64,000 nucleotides of DNA from Streptomyces showdoensis (GCF_039535475.1 NZ_BAAAXG010000027.1:80001-144000), one strand, 5' to 3'. Numbered from the stretch's first letter, positions 1-11,974 are shown. Translations and numbers: made by a program. The notes: generated by a model from the letters alone, not told the origin.

Positions 1-2989
<2,989 letters not shown>

Positions 2990-3070
2990 GTTGCTCGCGT
3001 CCACTGTGTTAGTTCTGAAGTAACGAACTCGCCCCTCCTATGGGGGTGCGGCTTGAGTTCAACTTCATAG

Positions 3071-3190
3071 TGTTTCGGTGGTCATAGCGTTAGGGAAACG
3101 CCCGGTTACATTCCGAACCCGGAAGCTAAGCCTTTCAGCGCCGATGGTACTGCAGGGGGGACCCTGTGGGAGAGTAGGACGCCGCCGAAC
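3071..3190 (+). rRNA. 5S ribosomal RNA
   Basis: A 120-base 5S gene beginning GTTTCGGTGGTCATAGCG and ending in GGACGCCGCCGAAC, so the two ends can pair. It sits about 80 bases after 23S, the normal order for the last gene of a Streptomyces rRNA operon, and is followed at once by a strong terminator. End positions may shift by one or two bases. Confidence 0.97.
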
Positions 3191-3204
3191 AATCATTGTG
3201 GGAA

Positions 3205-3234
3205 AGCCCCGCACCTTATGGTGCGGGGCTTTTC
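3205..3234 (+). terminator. rRNA operon terminator
   Basis: A 10-bp perfect stem (AGCCCCGCAC pairing with GTGCGGGGCT) with a 6-base loop is followed by TTTT. It is a classical intrinsic terminator and ends the rRNA operon before the phosphatidyltransferase gene. Confidence 0.93.
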
Positions 3235-3328
3235 TGCGTTCACGGGCCACCCCTGTGCATCCGGTGGCCATGGCTGAGGGTAAGGTCATGGGGCACATCG
3301 TCAACTTGCTCCCACAGGAGGCCCCCGG

Positions 3329-3937
3329 GTGGAGGTCCAGGAGACTCGCGTTCAGACGGACCGGGTCCTCACCATCCCCAACATCCTCAGCATGGCTCGC
3401 CTCGTCGGCGTGCCACTCTTCCTGTGGTTGATCCTCCGGCCTGTGTTCGGCGGACCCAACAGCGACGGCTGGGCGCTGCTCGTCCTGGCCCTGAGTGGTG
3501 TCAGCGACTATCTCGACGGGAAGCTGGCCCGGCGCTGGAATCAGATCAGCAACCTCGGCCGGCTGCTCGACCCCGCCGCCGACCGGCTGTACATCCTTTC
3601 CACGCTCGTGGGCCTCACCTGGCGGGAGATCCTTCCGCTGTGGCTGACCGCCGTCCTTTTGGCGCGTGAGCTGATGCTGCTGGTCGCTGTGGCGATCCTC
3701 CGCCGGCACGGGTATCCGCCGCCGCAGGTGAACTTCCTCGGGAAAGCTGCCACTTTCAACTTGATGTACGCGTTCCCGTTGCTGCTGCTCAGTGACGGAA
3801 CCGGCTGGCTTTCGTCACTCGCTGAAGTTTTCGGGTGGGCCTTCGCCGGATGGGGTACAACTCTGTATTGGTGGGCAGGGATCCTCTACGTGGTCCAGGT
3901 CCGTCGACTCGTGAAGGCGGATACCGCGGCCGATTGA
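3329..3937 (+). CDS. CDP-alcohol phosphatidyltransferase (PgsA2-type)
   Basis: Integral membrane enzyme of 202 aa that joins a CDP-activated lipid to an alcohol in phospholipid synthesis. The complete CDP-alcohol motif is visible: D63-G64, A67-R68, G77, D81 and D85 with correct spacing (DGKLAR, then GRLLDPAAD), plus several hydrophobic helices. The GTG start has CAGGAG nine bases upstream. The order of the following genes matches the Mycobacterium tuberculosis Rv1822-Rv1832 region, where this position is held by pgsA2. The alcohol substrate cannot be read from the sequence; glycerol-phosphate or inositol-phosphate are both possible for the family. Confidence 0.9.
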   Translation: MEVQETRVQTDRVLTIPNILSMARLVGVPLFLWLILRPVFGGPNSDGWALLVLALSGVSDYLDGKLARRWNQISNLGRLLDPAADRLYILSTLVGLTWREILPLWLTAVLLARELMLLVAVAILRRHGYPPPQVNFLGKAATFNLMYAFPLLLLSDGTGWLSSLAEVFGWAFAGWGTTLYWWAGILYVVQVRRLVKADTAAD

Positions 3938-4052
3938 GCCCGTCCGTCCCGTGCCGTGCAGCGTCGCCGGCAGGAACGAGGACGCCTGAGGGCCGAAAGC
4001 GGACAGGTGAAGTCGGCAGGACCGTCGTCTCTTCAAGGAGGACGCTTCCGAC

Positions 4053-6548
4053 ATGAAGGCCGTCGTGATGGCCGGTGGCGAGGGCACCCGCCTGCGCCCC
4101 ATGACCTCGAGCATGCCCAAGCCTCTCTTGCCGGTCGCCAACCGGCCGATCATGGAGCACGTGCTGCGGCTGCTCAAAAGGCACGGTCTCAACGAGACCG
4201 TCGTCACCGTGCAGTTTCTCGCCTCCCTCGTCCGGAATTACTTCGGTGACGGAGAAGAGCTCGGAATGGAGCTCACGTACGCGAACGAGGAGAAACCGCT
4301 CGGCACCGCGGGGAGTGTGAAGAATGCCGAGGAGGCGTTGAAGGACGACGCCTTCGTCGTCATCTCCGGGGACGCGCTCACCGATTTCGACCTCTCCGAT
4401 CTGATCGCCTTCCACAAGGAGAAGGGCGCGCTCGTCACGGTCTGTCTGACCCGGGTGCCCAATCCGCTGGAATTCGGCATCACGATCGTCGACGAGGAAG
4501 GCAAGGTCGAACGATTCCTGGAGAAGCCGACCTGGGGGCAGGTCTTCTCGGACACGGTGAACACGGGCATCTACGTCATGGAGCCCGAGGTCTTCGACTA
4601 CGTCGAGCCGGACGTTCCCGTCGACTGGTCGGGTGACGTCTTCCCGCAGCTGATGAAGGAAGGCAAGCCGATCTACGGCTATGTCGCCGAGGGATACTGG
4701 GAGGACGTCGGCACCCACGAGAGCTATGTGAAGGCCCAGGCCGACGTCCTGGAGGGCAAGGTCCAGGTCGACATCGACGGCTTCGAGATCTCGCCGGGCG
4801 TCTGGGTCGCCGAAGGGGCCGAGGTCCACCCCGACGCCGTACTGCGCGGGCCGCTCTACATCGGCGACTACGCCAAGGTGGAGGCCGACGCCGAGATCCG
4901 CGAGCACACCGTGATCGGATCCAACGTCGTGGTCAAGAGCGGAGCCTTCCTGCACAAGGCCGTCATCCACGACAACGTCTACGTAGGGCCGCAGAGCAAT
5001 CTGCGCGGCTGTGTCATCGGCAAGAACACCGATGTCATGCGGGCGGCCCGGATCGAGGACGGGGCGGTCATCGGCGACGAGTGCCTGATCGGTGAGGAAT
5101 CGATCGTGCAGGGCAACGTCCGGGTCTACCCGTTCAAGACGATCGAGGCCGGTGCCTTCGTCAACACCTCCGTCATCTGGGAGTCGCGCGGCCAGGCGCA
5201 CCTCTTCGGCGCGCGCGGGGTGTCCGGCATCCTCAACGTGGAGATCACACCCGAGCTGGCCGTGCGGCTGGCGGGCGCGTACGCCACCACGCTCAAGAAG
5301 GGCGCGACGGTCACCACCGCCCGCGACCACTCGCGCGGTGCGCGGGCGCTCAAGCGGGCGGTGATCTCCGCCCTGCAGGCCAGCGCCATCGACGTACGGG
5401 ACCTGGAGAACGTGCCGCTGCCGGTGGCGCGGCAGCAGACGGCACGCGGAAGCGCCGGCGGGATCATGGTGCGGACGTCGCCGGGCGTGCCGGACTCCGT
5501 GGACATCATGTTCTTCGACGAGCGGGGTGCCGACCTGTCGCAGGCGCGACAGCGCAAGCTGGACCGGGTCTTCGCGCGGCAGGAGTACCGGCGGGCGTTC
5601 CCCGGAGAGATCGGCGACCTGTCCTTCCCGGCCAGCGTCTTCGACTCGTACACCGGCTCGCTGTTGCGGAACGTGGACACGACCGGCATCGACGAGGCGG
5701 GGCTCAAGGTCGTCGTGGACGCCTCCAACGGCAGTGCGGGGCTCGTGCTGCCCAGCCTGCTGGGACGGCTCCAGGTGGACTCGCTGACGATCAACCCCGG
5801 TCTGGACGAGTCCCGGCCGACCGAGTCGGCGGAGAGCCGGCGGGCCGGTCTCGTGCGGCTCGGGGAGATCGTGGCGTCGGCCCGGGCCGCCTTCGGGGTG
5901 CGGTTCGACCCGGTGGGCGAGCGGTTGTCGCTGGTCGACGAGCGCGGGCGGATCATCGAGGACGACCGGGCGCTGCTGGTCATGCTCGACCTGGTGGCGG
6001 CCGAGCGGAGGTCCGGGCGGGTCGCGCTGCCGGTGACGACCACGAGGATCGCCGAGCAGGTCGCCGCGTACCACGGCACCCAGGTCGAATGGACGACGAC
6101 GTCCCCCGACGACCTCACCAGGGTCGGGCGCGAGGAGTCGACGATCTTCGGCGGGGACGGCCGGGGCGGGTTCATCGTGCCGGAGTTCAGCAGCGTCTTC
6201 GACGGCGCGGCCGCGTTCGTCCGGCTCATCGGACTTGTCGCGCGGACCCAGCTCACCCTCAGCCAGATCGACGCGCGGATCCCGCGGGCCCATGTGCTGA
6301 AGCGGGACATCGCCACGCCGTGGGCGGTGAAGGGCCTGGTGATGCGCCGGGTGGTGGAGGCGGCCGGGGACCGGTCCGTGGACACCACCGACGGGGTCCG
6401 GGTGGTGGAGGCCGACGGGCGCTGGGTGATGGTGCTGCCCGACCCGGCCGAGGCCGTCACCCATCTGTGGGCGGAGGGCCCGGACGACGCCTCCGCGCAG
6501 GCCCTCCTCGACGAGTGGTCGGCAGTCGTCGACAGCGCAGGTCAGTAG
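4053..6548 (+). CDS. Mannose-1-phosphate guanylyltransferase with degenerate phosphomannomutase-like domain
   Basis: Three-part protein of 831 aa. Residues 1-230 are a nucleotidyltransferase with the signature [12 protein letters not shown] (7-18) and K23 in MPKP; about 245-370 form a left-handed beta-helix of hexapeptide repeats; 380-831 have the fold of phosphohexomutases. In the third part the catalytic sites are altered: the phosphoserine loop reads RTSPGVPD near 474-481 instead of TASHNP, and the metal loop reads [10 protein letters not shown] near 617-626 instead of DGDGDR. The N-terminus should therefore make GDP-mannose (or another NDP-sugar) for glycans and protein mannosylation, while the C-terminus is probably regulatory or structural. 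ATG start with AAGGAGG upstream. The mycobacterial cluster has no such gene at this position. Confidence 0.87.
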   Translation: MKAVVMAGGEGTRLRPMTSSMPKPLLPVANRPIMEHVLRLLKRHGLNETVVTVQFLASLVRNYFGDGEELGMELTYANEEKPLGTAGSVKNAEEALKDDAFVVISGDALTDFDLSDLIAFHKEKGALVTVCLTRVPNPLEFGITIVDEEGKVERFLEKPTWGQVFSDTVNTGIYVMEPEVFDYVEPDVPVDWSGDVFPQLMKEGKPIYGYVAEGYWEDVGTHESYVKAQADVLEGKVQVDIDGFEISPGVWVAEGAEVHPDAVLRGPLYIGDYAKVEADAEIREHTVIGSNVVVKSGAFLHKAVIHDNVYVGPQSNLRGCVIGKNTDVMRAARIEDGAVIGDECLIGEESIVQGNVRVYPFKTIEAGAFVNTSVIWESRGQAHLFGARGVSGILNVEITPELAVRLAGAYATTLKKGATVTTARDHSRGARALKRAVISALQASAIDVRDLENVPLPVARQQTARGSAGGIMVRTSPGVPDSVDIMFFDERGADLSQARQRKLDRVFARQEYRRAFPGEIGDLSFPASVFDSYTGSLLRNVDTTGIDEAGLKVVVDASNGSAGLVLPSLLGRLQVDSLTINPGLDESRPTESAESRRAGLVRLGEIVASARAAFGVRFDPVGERLSLVDERGRIIEDDRALLVMLDLVAAERRSGRVALPVTTTRIAEQVAAYHGTQVEWTTTSPDDLTRVGREESTIFGGDGRGGFIVPEFSSVFDGAAAFVRLIGLVARTQLTLSQIDARIPRAHVLKRDIATPWAVKGLVMRRVVEAAGDRSVDTTDGVRVVEADGRWVMVLPDPAEAVTHLWAEGPDDASAQALLDEWSAVVDSAGQ

Positions 6549-6659
6549 GGGGAGAGGGGACGCGCGGGCCCGCCGGGCCGGGAGGTGCCTGGGGGCGCCG
6601 CCCGGCCCGCCGGAGGGGCCATTCGGCGGTAGGCCGTGCGACGTGCGACGATGTGCGGC

Positions 6660-7589
6660 ATGTCGCAGCAGCCCCCCGTTCGGAGCACAGGATCGCCCCC
6701 GCCGCGTCCGGACGCGTCCATGTCGCTGCTGAACAACGTGATCGACCACGCGCTGGACGACGGATACGCGGAGGCCTCGGCCCGTCGTGCCGCGGAGGGC
6801 GGCGGGCTGCCCCGGACGATCCGGGCCAAGCTGGGTCTCGCGGCCGGCCTGGTGCTGGCGGCGGCCGTGGTGACGCTGGGCGCGGCCGAGGCGCGGGTGT
6901 CCGCGCCGGTCGTCGCCAAGGAGCGGCAGGACCTGATCGACCGGATCGAGTCGGAGACCTCGGCGGCCGACAAGCTGGAGCAGGACGTCGAGCGGCTGCG
7001 CGGCGAGGTCGGCGAGCGGCAGCGCAAGGCGCTGGAGCAGCACGGCGGCGACCAGGGCGAAGTGGTGGCGCTGCTGTCGGGGGCGACCCCCGTGCACGGC
7101 CCCGGGGTGAAGCTGGTCGTGGACGACGCCAAGGGCGCGGACTCGGGTGGCGGCGGTCCCCGTGAGAGTGCCGGCTTCTCGGACACCGGACGGGTGCGGG
7201 ACCGCGACATGCAGCGGATCGTCAACGGGCTGTGGGAGTCGGGCGCGGAGGCCGTCTCGATCAACGGGCAGCGGCTGACCGCGCTGTCGGCGATCAGGGC
7301 CGCGGGCGACGCCATACTGGTCGACAACAAGCCTCTGGTGCCGCCGTACACCGTCCTCGCCGTGGGCGACGGACAGCGGCTGAGCACCGCGTTCCAGGAC
7401 AGCGCCGACGGCCAGTACCTGCACGCGCTGCAGGAGAACTTCGGGATCCGCACGAGCATCTCGGCCGAGGGCGACGTCCGTCTGCCGGCCGCGCCGAGCC
7501 TGATCGTACGTACAGCAGAGCCGAGGGGAGCCGGGGCGGCCAAGGCCACCGGGCGGGCCACGGCCGATACAGGGAAGGGCACATCTTGA
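6660..7589 (+). CDS. DUF881 family membrane protein (first copy)
   Basis: Protein of 309 aa with one transmembrane segment (about 57-78), a coiled coil (about 84-115) and an extracytoplasmic DUF881 domain. The domain shows the GP-G-K-L-VVDDA segment and later ING-RLTALSAIRAAGD, both typical of the family. Members sit next to division and envelope genes in Firmicutes and Actinobacteria, but their biochemical role is not established. Several in-frame starts exist (6636, 6651, 6660, 6720). I chose the ATG at 6660 (MSQQPP) because the upstream residues look non-coding. Its stop overlaps the TTG start of the next gene, which indicates translational coupling. Confidence 0.86.
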   Translation: MSQQPPVRSTGSPPPRPDASMSLLNNVIDHALDDGYAEASARRAAEGGGLPRTIRAKLGLAAGLVLAAAVVTLGAAEARVSAPVVAKERQDLIDRIESETSAADKLEQDVERLRGEVGERQRKALEQHGGDQGEVVALLSGATPVHGPGVKLVVDDAKGADSGGGGPRESAGFSDTGRVRDRDMQRIVNGLWESGAEAVSINGQRLTALSAIRAAGDAILVDNKPLVPPYTVLAVGDGQRLSTAFQDSADGQYLHALQENFGIRTSISAEGDVRLPAAPSLIVRTAEPRGAGAAKATGRATADTGKGTS

Positions 7590-7918
7590 TCGCCGTACTG
7601 GGCCTGATCGTGGGAGTCGTGGTCGGACTGTTGGTCCGGCCCGAGGTTCCGGCGGTGGTCGAGCCCTATCTTCCGATCGCCGTGGTCGCCGCCCTGGACG
7701 CGGTCTTCGGCGGCCTGCGCGCCATGCTCGACGGGATCTTCGTCGACAAGGTCTTCGTGGTGTCGTTCCTGTCGAACGTGGTCGTGGCCGCGCTGATCGT
7801 CTTCCTCGGCGACAAGCTGGGCGTGGGCGCGCAGTTGTCGACCGGTGTGGTCGTCGTCCTCGGCATCCGGATCTTCTCCAACGCCGCCGCCATCCGGCGG
7901 CACGTGTTCCGGGCGTGA
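7586..7918 (+). CDS. sbp: Small basic protein, Sbp/DUF1290 family
   Basis: Very hydrophobic protein of 110 aa with three predicted membrane helices and the internal signature LPIAVVAALDAVFGGLRA. It matches the DUF1290 / small basic protein family, found beside divisome genes (next to ftsZ in Bacillus, between DUF881 genes in actinobacteria). The start is inferred to be TTG at 7586, overlapping the preceding gene's TGA, since no ATG or GTG exists near the conserved N-terminus. Function is inferred only from context. Confidence 0.87.
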   Translation: MIAVLGLIVGVVVGLLVRPEVPAVVEPYLPIAVVAALDAVFGGLRAMLDGIFVDKVFVVSFLSNVVVAALIVFLGDKLGVGAQLSTGVVVVLGIRIFSNAAAIRRHVFRA

Positions 7919-7923
7919 GGCCG

Positions 7924-8856
7924 ATGAGCGACAACCACAGCAACGAGGGCAACGAGGGCAACGACCCGGCCGACAGGGAGGAGCGGGCCGACAAGGCCGG
8001 CGCCGACCGGGCCGACGGGGCTCCGGTCGTCCCGGGTCCGGACGCACGGCCGCTCGGGGCCGAGGGCGGGGGACCGCGGGACGAATCCGCACCCTCGGCG
8101 CCCTCCGCATCCTCCGCGGCTCCGTCCCGGCCGGAGGCGTCCGGACGGGCGCGGCTCGCGGCGAGCCTGTGGCCGCCGCGGGTGACCCGGGCCCAACTGG
8201 TGGTCGCGCTGCTGCTGTTCGTGCTGGGTCTCGGGCTGGCCATCCAGGTCCGGTCCACCAGCGACAACAGCGCGCTGCGCGGCGCCCGCCAGGAGGACCT
8301 GGTGCGGATCCTCGACGAGCTCGACGACCGCACCCAGCGCCTCGAGGACGAGAAGACCCGCCTCGACAGCCAGCGCTCGGAGCTGGAGTCCAGCTCCGAC
8401 CAGGCCGAGGAGGCCCGCAAGCAGACCCAGGAGAAGCAGCAGCAGCTCGGCATCCTGGCCGGTACGGTCGCCGCGGAGGGCCCCGGCATCACCCTGACGA
8501 TCACGGACTCCACGGGCGCCATCGAGTCGGACATGCTCCTCGACGCGATCCAGGAGCTGCGCGCCGCGGGCGCGGAGGCGATCCAGGTCAACGGCGTCCG
8601 GGTGGTCGCGGACAGCTACTTCTCAGGAAGTGGAAGCGACATGCGGATCGATGGAACGAAGGTGGCCGCTCCGTACGTCTTCAAGGTCATCGGCAAGCCG
8701 GAGGATCTCGAGCCCGCGCTCAACATCCCCGGTGGCGTCGTCCAGACACTGGAGAAGGAGCAGGCCACGGCCACGGTGCAGCGTTCCGGGAAGATCGTCG
8801 TCGACGCCTTGCGGCCTGCGAAGCGGCCTGACTACGCTCAGTCGTCCTCGCAGTGA
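7924..8856 (+). CDS. DUF881 family membrane protein (second copy)
   Basis: Protein of 310 aa. A long disordered Ala/Pro/Asp-rich cytoplasmic leader (1-85) precedes one transmembrane helix (about 91-108), a Gln/Glu-rich coiled coil (about 115-165) and a DUF881 domain with the GPGITLTITDSTGAIE segment and AEAIQVNGVRVVADSYFSG. It is a paralogue of the gene two positions upstream. The pair flanking Sbp is the same arrangement as mycobacterial Rv1823-Rv1825. ATG at 7924 lies six bases after the preceding stop, so the three genes are one transcription unit. Confidence 0.87.
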   Translation: MSDNHSNEGNEGNDPADREERADKAGADRADGAPVVPGPDARPLGAEGGGPRDESAPSAPSASSAAPSRPEASGRARLAASLWPPRVTRAQLVVALLLFVLGLGLAIQVRSTSDNSALRGARQEDLVRILDELDDRTQRLEDEKTRLDSQRSELESSSDQAEEARKQTQEKQQQLGILAGTVAAEGPGITLTITDSTGAIESDMLLDAIQELRAAGAEAIQVNGVRVVADSYFSGSGSDMRIDGTKVAAPYVFKVIGKPEDLEPALNIPGGVVQTLEKEQATATVQRSGKIVVDALRPAKRPDYAQSSSQ

Positions 8857-8910
8857 GGCGGGGGGCGATGACGGTCACGCGGCAAGGGCATGACGTTGCG
8901 GGGGGTCGCC

Positions 8911-8928
8911 GCACCACAAGGGTGGTGC
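8911..8928 (+). terminator. Hairpin between DUF881 gene and garA-like gene
   Basis: A 7-bp perfect stem GCACCAC/GTGGTGC with an AAGG tetraloop but no T-tract. It could be a weak terminator or a processing structure in the 190-base gap, which otherwise holds no recognisable gene. In mycobacteria gcvH occupies this place; here it is absent. Confidence 0.4.
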
Positions 8929-9046
8929 GTGGTGGAAACTGTCGAGTGGTTACGGACGTTGTGAAGATGTCCGGGTCGGCAGGTGTGTTGAGTCAGGGTT
9001 CGTCCTGCCCCACGGGCGGGTCTGTTTCGGTCAAGGGGAATCGCCC

Positions 9047-9883
9047 GTGAAGTGGTTTTCGAAGTTGTTCGGCAAGAGCGCAAGCGAGGACGGCGGCAAC
9101 GCCAGGCACCGCGCGCCGCGCCACGCCCAGAGCGAGGAACAGGGCGGCGAGCGCCCGCTCTTCCGCGACGAGGTCGGCGGCCGGGGCGGTGACATTCCGG
9201 GCGCACAGGGCGCGTCGTCTGTTGACCCTGCCGGTGCCGCGCGCATAGGTTTCGGAGAACCATCAACCTCAGGTACGGGTGGAGGGTTTGCGCCCGATCC
9301 GTACGCGACGCAGACCTCCGCGGGGCAGCCGCGACAGGAGGACGGCATGCCGGTGTGTACGAGGTGCGGTCACCGCAACACGGCGGACAGCCGCTTCTGC
9401 TCCCACTGCGGTGCGCCGCTGCGGGGCGGGGTGGCTCCGGAGCGGGCCTCCGAGACCACCTCGACGATCTCCATCTCGGGTCTCGAGGCCTACGACTCGG
9501 AGGTCACCGGACAGACCGCGCTCCCGTCGCTGTCGGCCGAGGCGCTGGCCGCGGTCGAGGCCCTGCCGGGCGGTGCGGCGCTGCTCATCGTGCGCCGCGG
9601 CCCGAACTCGGGCAGCCGCTTCCTGCTGGACGGCGAGCTGACCACGGCCGGCCGTCACCCGCAGAGCGACATCTTCCTGGACGACGTGACCGTCTCGCGT
9701 CGCCACGTGGAGTTCCGTCGGCAGCCGGACGGCACCTTCCAGGTGTCGGACGTCGGCAGCCTCAACGGCACCTATGTCAACCGGGAGCCGATCGAGTCGG
9801 TCTCGGTCGTGCTGTCCAACGGCGACGAGGTGCAGATCGGCAAGTACCGGCTCGTGTTCTTCGCGAGCCAGCGGGGCGTGTGA
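9047..9883 (+). CDS. garA: GarA-type FHA-domain protein with zinc ribbon
   Basis: Protein of 278 aa. Residues 100-125 form a zinc ribbon (C104, C107, C118, C121), 135-139 carry SETTS, and 178-273 form an FHA phosphothreonine-binding domain (GRHPQSD, SRRHVEF, GSLNGTYVN). The second half is closely similar to mycobacterial GarA (OdhI in Corynebacterium), which is phosphorylated by PknB/PknG on threonines of an ETTS motif and then regulates 2-oxoglutarate dehydrogenase and glutamate metabolism. The motif is kept here, so the same switch is likely (inference). The 130-residue N-terminus including the ribbon is not part of the mycobacterial protein. GTG start preceded by AAGGGGA. The MerR gene follows after 28 bases. 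Confidence 0.87.
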   Translation: MKWFSKLFGKSASEDGGNARHRAPRHAQSEEQGGERPLFRDEVGGRGGDIPGAQGASSVDPAGAARIGFGEPSTSGTGGGFAPDPYATQTSAGQPRQEDGMPVCTRCGHRNTADSRFCSHCGAPLRGGVAPERASETTSTISISGLEAYDSEVTGQTALPSLSAEALAAVEALPGGAALLIVRRGPNSGSRFLLDGELTTAGRHPQSDIFLDDVTVSRRHVEFRRQPDGTFQVSDVGSLNGTYVNREPIESVSVVLSNGDEVQIGKYRLVFFASQRGV

Positions 9884-9911
9884 CGCCCCGGAGAACCTTC
9901 AGGGAAGGTCC

Positions 9912-10652
9912 ATGCTGCGAACACCGACGGGCGGTGCCGGACACGGCACCGCCGCCGCGGGCGAGCTGGTCAGCATCGGTACGGTGCTGAGCCGGCTGCG
10001 CGACGAGTTTCCCGAAGTGACCATCTCCAAGATCCGGTTCCTGGAGGCCGAGGGGCTCGTCGAGCCCCAGCGCACGGCCTCCGGGTACCGGAAGTTCAGC
10101 CCGCGGGACGTCGAGCGGCTCGCTCAGATCCTGCGGATGCAGCGGGACCACTACCTCCCGCTGAAGGTCATCCGCGAGCACCTGGACGCGCTGGAGCGCG
10201 GTGAGCAGATCAAGCTGCCCTCGCCCAGTCCGCAGCGGGACCTGCTCGACGGGGCCTGGGAGACGGAGGGCGAGCGCCCCACCGCCGCCCGGATCGGCCG
10301 CTCGGAGCTGCTCGCCGCGGCGGAGGTCACCGAGGCGGAGCTGGTCGAGTGGGAGTCGTACGGCCTGATCGCGCCGGTCGAGGGCGGCGGGTACGACGCC
10401 GAGACCGTCACCGTCGCCAAACTGGTGGCGGATCTGGGGAGATTCGGCCTGGAACCCCGCCATCTGAGGGCCGTCAAGGCGGCCGCGGAGCGCGAGGCCG
10501 GGCTGGTCGAACAGATGGTCGCCCCGCTGCGCCGGCACCGCAATCCGCAGACCAGGGCCCATGCCGAGGCGACCGCCAAGGAGCTCGCCGGGCTCTCCGT
10601 ACGCCTCCACGCGGCACTGGTCCAGACCGCCCTGGGACTGCGGCTGCAGTGA
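9912..10652 (+). CDS. MerR-family regulator, FtsR-like
   Basis: Regulator of 246 aa with a MerR winged-helix domain at residues about 18-85 (IGTVLSRLRDEFPEVTIS, then RFLEAEGLVEPQRT and SGYRKFSPRDVERL). It lacks the cysteine or drug-binding pocket features of metal- and drug-type MerR proteins. Its position directly after the GarA gene matches Rv1828 and Corynebacterium FtsR, an activator of the division gene ftsZ, so a role in cell-division control is inferred. The ATG at 9912 with AAGGTC upstream is chosen over a longer reading because earlier codons overlap the FHA gene. Confidence 0.85.
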   Translation: MLRTPTGGAGHGTAAAGELVSIGTVLSRLRDEFPEVTISKIRFLEAEGLVEPQRTASGYRKFSPRDVERLAQILRMQRDHYLPLKVIREHLDALERGEQIKLPSPSPQRDLLDGAWETEGERPTAARIGRSELLAAAEVTEAELVEWESYGLIAPVEGGGYDAETVTVAKLVADLGRFGLEPRHLRAVKAAAEREAGLVEQMVAPLRRHRNPQTRAHAEATAKELAGLSVRLHAALVQTALGLRLQ

Positions 10653-10693
10653 TCCGCGGACGGCCCGACTACCCAAACCGGTCGGGCACGTCC

Positions 10694-10699
10694 TAGGGT
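10694..10699 (+). promoter_or_regulatory. -10 box of a leaderless promoter (nuclease gene)
   Basis: TAGGGT lies exactly six bases before the GTG start of the next gene and there is no Shine-Dalgarno sequence, the usual layout of a Streptomyces leaderless transcript. Confidence 0.55.
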
Positions 10700-10705
10700 T
10701 GCTGT

Positions 10706-11179
10706 GTGAACGAGCTCGACGTTGTGGGTGTCCGGGTGGAAATGCCCTCCAACCAGCCGATCGTGCTCCTGCGTGAAGTGGGAGGCGATCGGTACCTCCC
10801 CATCTGGATCGGACCCGGAGAGGCGACCGCGATCGCCTTCGCCCAGCAGGGCATGGCCCCTGCCAGGCCGCTGACGCACGACCTCTTCAAGGACGTGCTG
10901 GAGGCCGTGGGGCAGGAGCTCACCGAGGTCCGCATCACGGATCTGCGTGACGGGGTCTTCTACGCCGAGCTGGTCTTCGCCAGCGGCGTCGAGGTGAGCG
11001 CCCGGCCGTCCGACGCGATAGCCCTCGCACTGCGCACCGGGACGCCGATCTACGGCAGCGACGGGGTGCTCGACGACGCGGGGATCGCGATTCCGGACGA
11101 GCAGGAGGACGAGGTGGAGAAGTTCCGCGAGTTCCTCGACCAGATCTCGCCGGAGGACTTCGAGACCGGCAACCAGTAG
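10706..11179 (+). CDS. Bifunctional nuclease domain protein (DUF151)
   Basis: Acidic protein of 157 aa made almost entirely of a bifunctional-nuclease (BFN/DUF151) domain. Conserved blocks include LPIWIGPGEATAIAFAQQG, RPLTHDLFKDVLEA, DGVFYAELVF and ARPSDAIALALRTGTPIY. The family has reported DNase and RNase activity, and the mycobacterial counterpart is Rv1829. The downstream tail (about 125-157) is Glu/Asp-rich. It appears to start as a leaderless mRNA at the GTG at 10706. It lies between two MerR genes, in the same order as in mycobacteria. Confidence 0.88.
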   Translation: MNELDVVGVRVEMPSNQPIVLLREVGGDRYLPIWIGPGEATAIAFAQQGMAPARPLTHDLFKDVLEAVGQELTEVRITDLRDGVFYAELVFASGVEVSARPSDAIALALRTGTPIYGSDGVLDDAGIAIPDEQEDEVEKFREFLDQISPEDFETGNQ

Positions 11180-11272
11180 GCCCCATGCGGCCGTGGCCGC
11201 GGGCCGCCCTCGGCGCATTCGAGTAGCCTTTCCCCGGAGAGGGGCACGTGAAACCACTCTCAGGGTGATTAT

Positions 11273-11290
11273 CACTCGGCGTGCCGAGTG
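11273..11290. promoter_or_regulatory. 18-bp palindrome upstream of the second MerR gene
   Basis: CACTCGGC-GT-GCCGAGTG is a perfect inverted repeat 70 bases before the MerR gene. Related CGAGTG half-sites follow at about 11313 and 11330. It is a good candidate operator for autoregulation by the MerR protein (inference). Confidence 0.55.
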
Positions 11291-11359
11291 TGGCGATCGT
11301 TGACGCACCCCGAGTGACTGCCTACCTTCGAGTGGGCAGGTCAAGGACGGAGGGTCGGC

Positions 11360-11974
11360 GTGATGAGCAGCGGCGACGGTACGGCAGGGGGCTTCCTGGG
11401 GCGTGCCCCCGGGGAGAAGGGCCCGTATCCGCTTCACGGCAGTGTGGGCGACCTCGGCGGGGACGTGAGCGCAGGCCCGGAGGACGTCGGCTACCGCGGC
11501 CCCACGGCCTGTGCGGCGGCCGGCATCACCTACCGGCAGCTGGACTACTGGGCGCGCACCGGGCTCGTCGAGCCGAGCGTGCGGCCCGCGTACGGCTCCG
11601 GCACGCAGCGGCTGTACAGCTTCCGCGACGTCGTGGTCCTCAAGATCGTCAAGCGTTTCCTGGACACCGGGGTCGCGCTGCAGAACATCCGGGCCGCCGT
11701 GCAGCACCTGCGCGCCCGGGGCTTTCGCGACCTCGAGCGGATGACGCTCATGAGCGACGGCGCCACCGTGTACGAGTGCTCCTCGCCGGACGAGGTCGTG
11801 GACCTGCTCCAGGGCGGCCAGGGCGTCTTCGGCATCGCCGTCGGAGTGGTGTGGCGGGACGTCGAGGCGGCGCTGTCGCAGCTGCACGGCGAGCGCATCG
11901 ACACGGGCGAGACGCTGATCGGGCACAATCCGGCGGACGAGCTGGCGCGGCGGCGGCGGGACCGGGCGGTCTGA
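11360..11974 (+). CDS. MerR-family regulator, Rv1830-like
   Basis: Protein of 204 aa (203 if the ATG at 11363 is used). The DNA-binding domain spans about 48-120: GPTACAAAGITYRQLDYWAR, LVEPSVRPAYGSGTQRLY and FRDVVVLKIVKRFLDTGVAL. A short C-terminal part (120-204) contains a GQGVFGIAVGVVWRDVEAAL segment. In mycobacteria the equivalent gene (Rv1830, ResR/McdR) affects growth and division. RBS GGAGGG lies upstream. A perfect palindrome in the upstream gap suggests autoregulation. Confidence 0.85.
   Translation: MMSSGDGTAGGFLGRAPGEKGPYPLHGSVGDLGGDVSAGPEDVGYRGPTACAAAGITYRQLDYWARTGLVEPSVRPAYGSGTQRLYSFRDVVVLKIVKRFLDTGVALQNIRAAVQHLRARGFRDLERMTLMSDGATVYECSSPDEVVDLLQGGQGVFGIAVGVVWRDVEAALSQLHGERIDTGETLIGHNPADELARRRRDRAV

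Noticed and set aside
3789..8591. A 1600-residue open frame on the minus strand
   Set aside because: It is antisense to the guanylyltransferase and DUF881 genes; long antisense frames are common in GC-rich DNA, and the plus-strand genes have clear domains.
8853..9050. A small gene (65 aa) in the place of gcvH
   Set aside because: No similarity to the lipoyl protein, mixed codon bias and a hairpin through it; gcvH is simply absent here.
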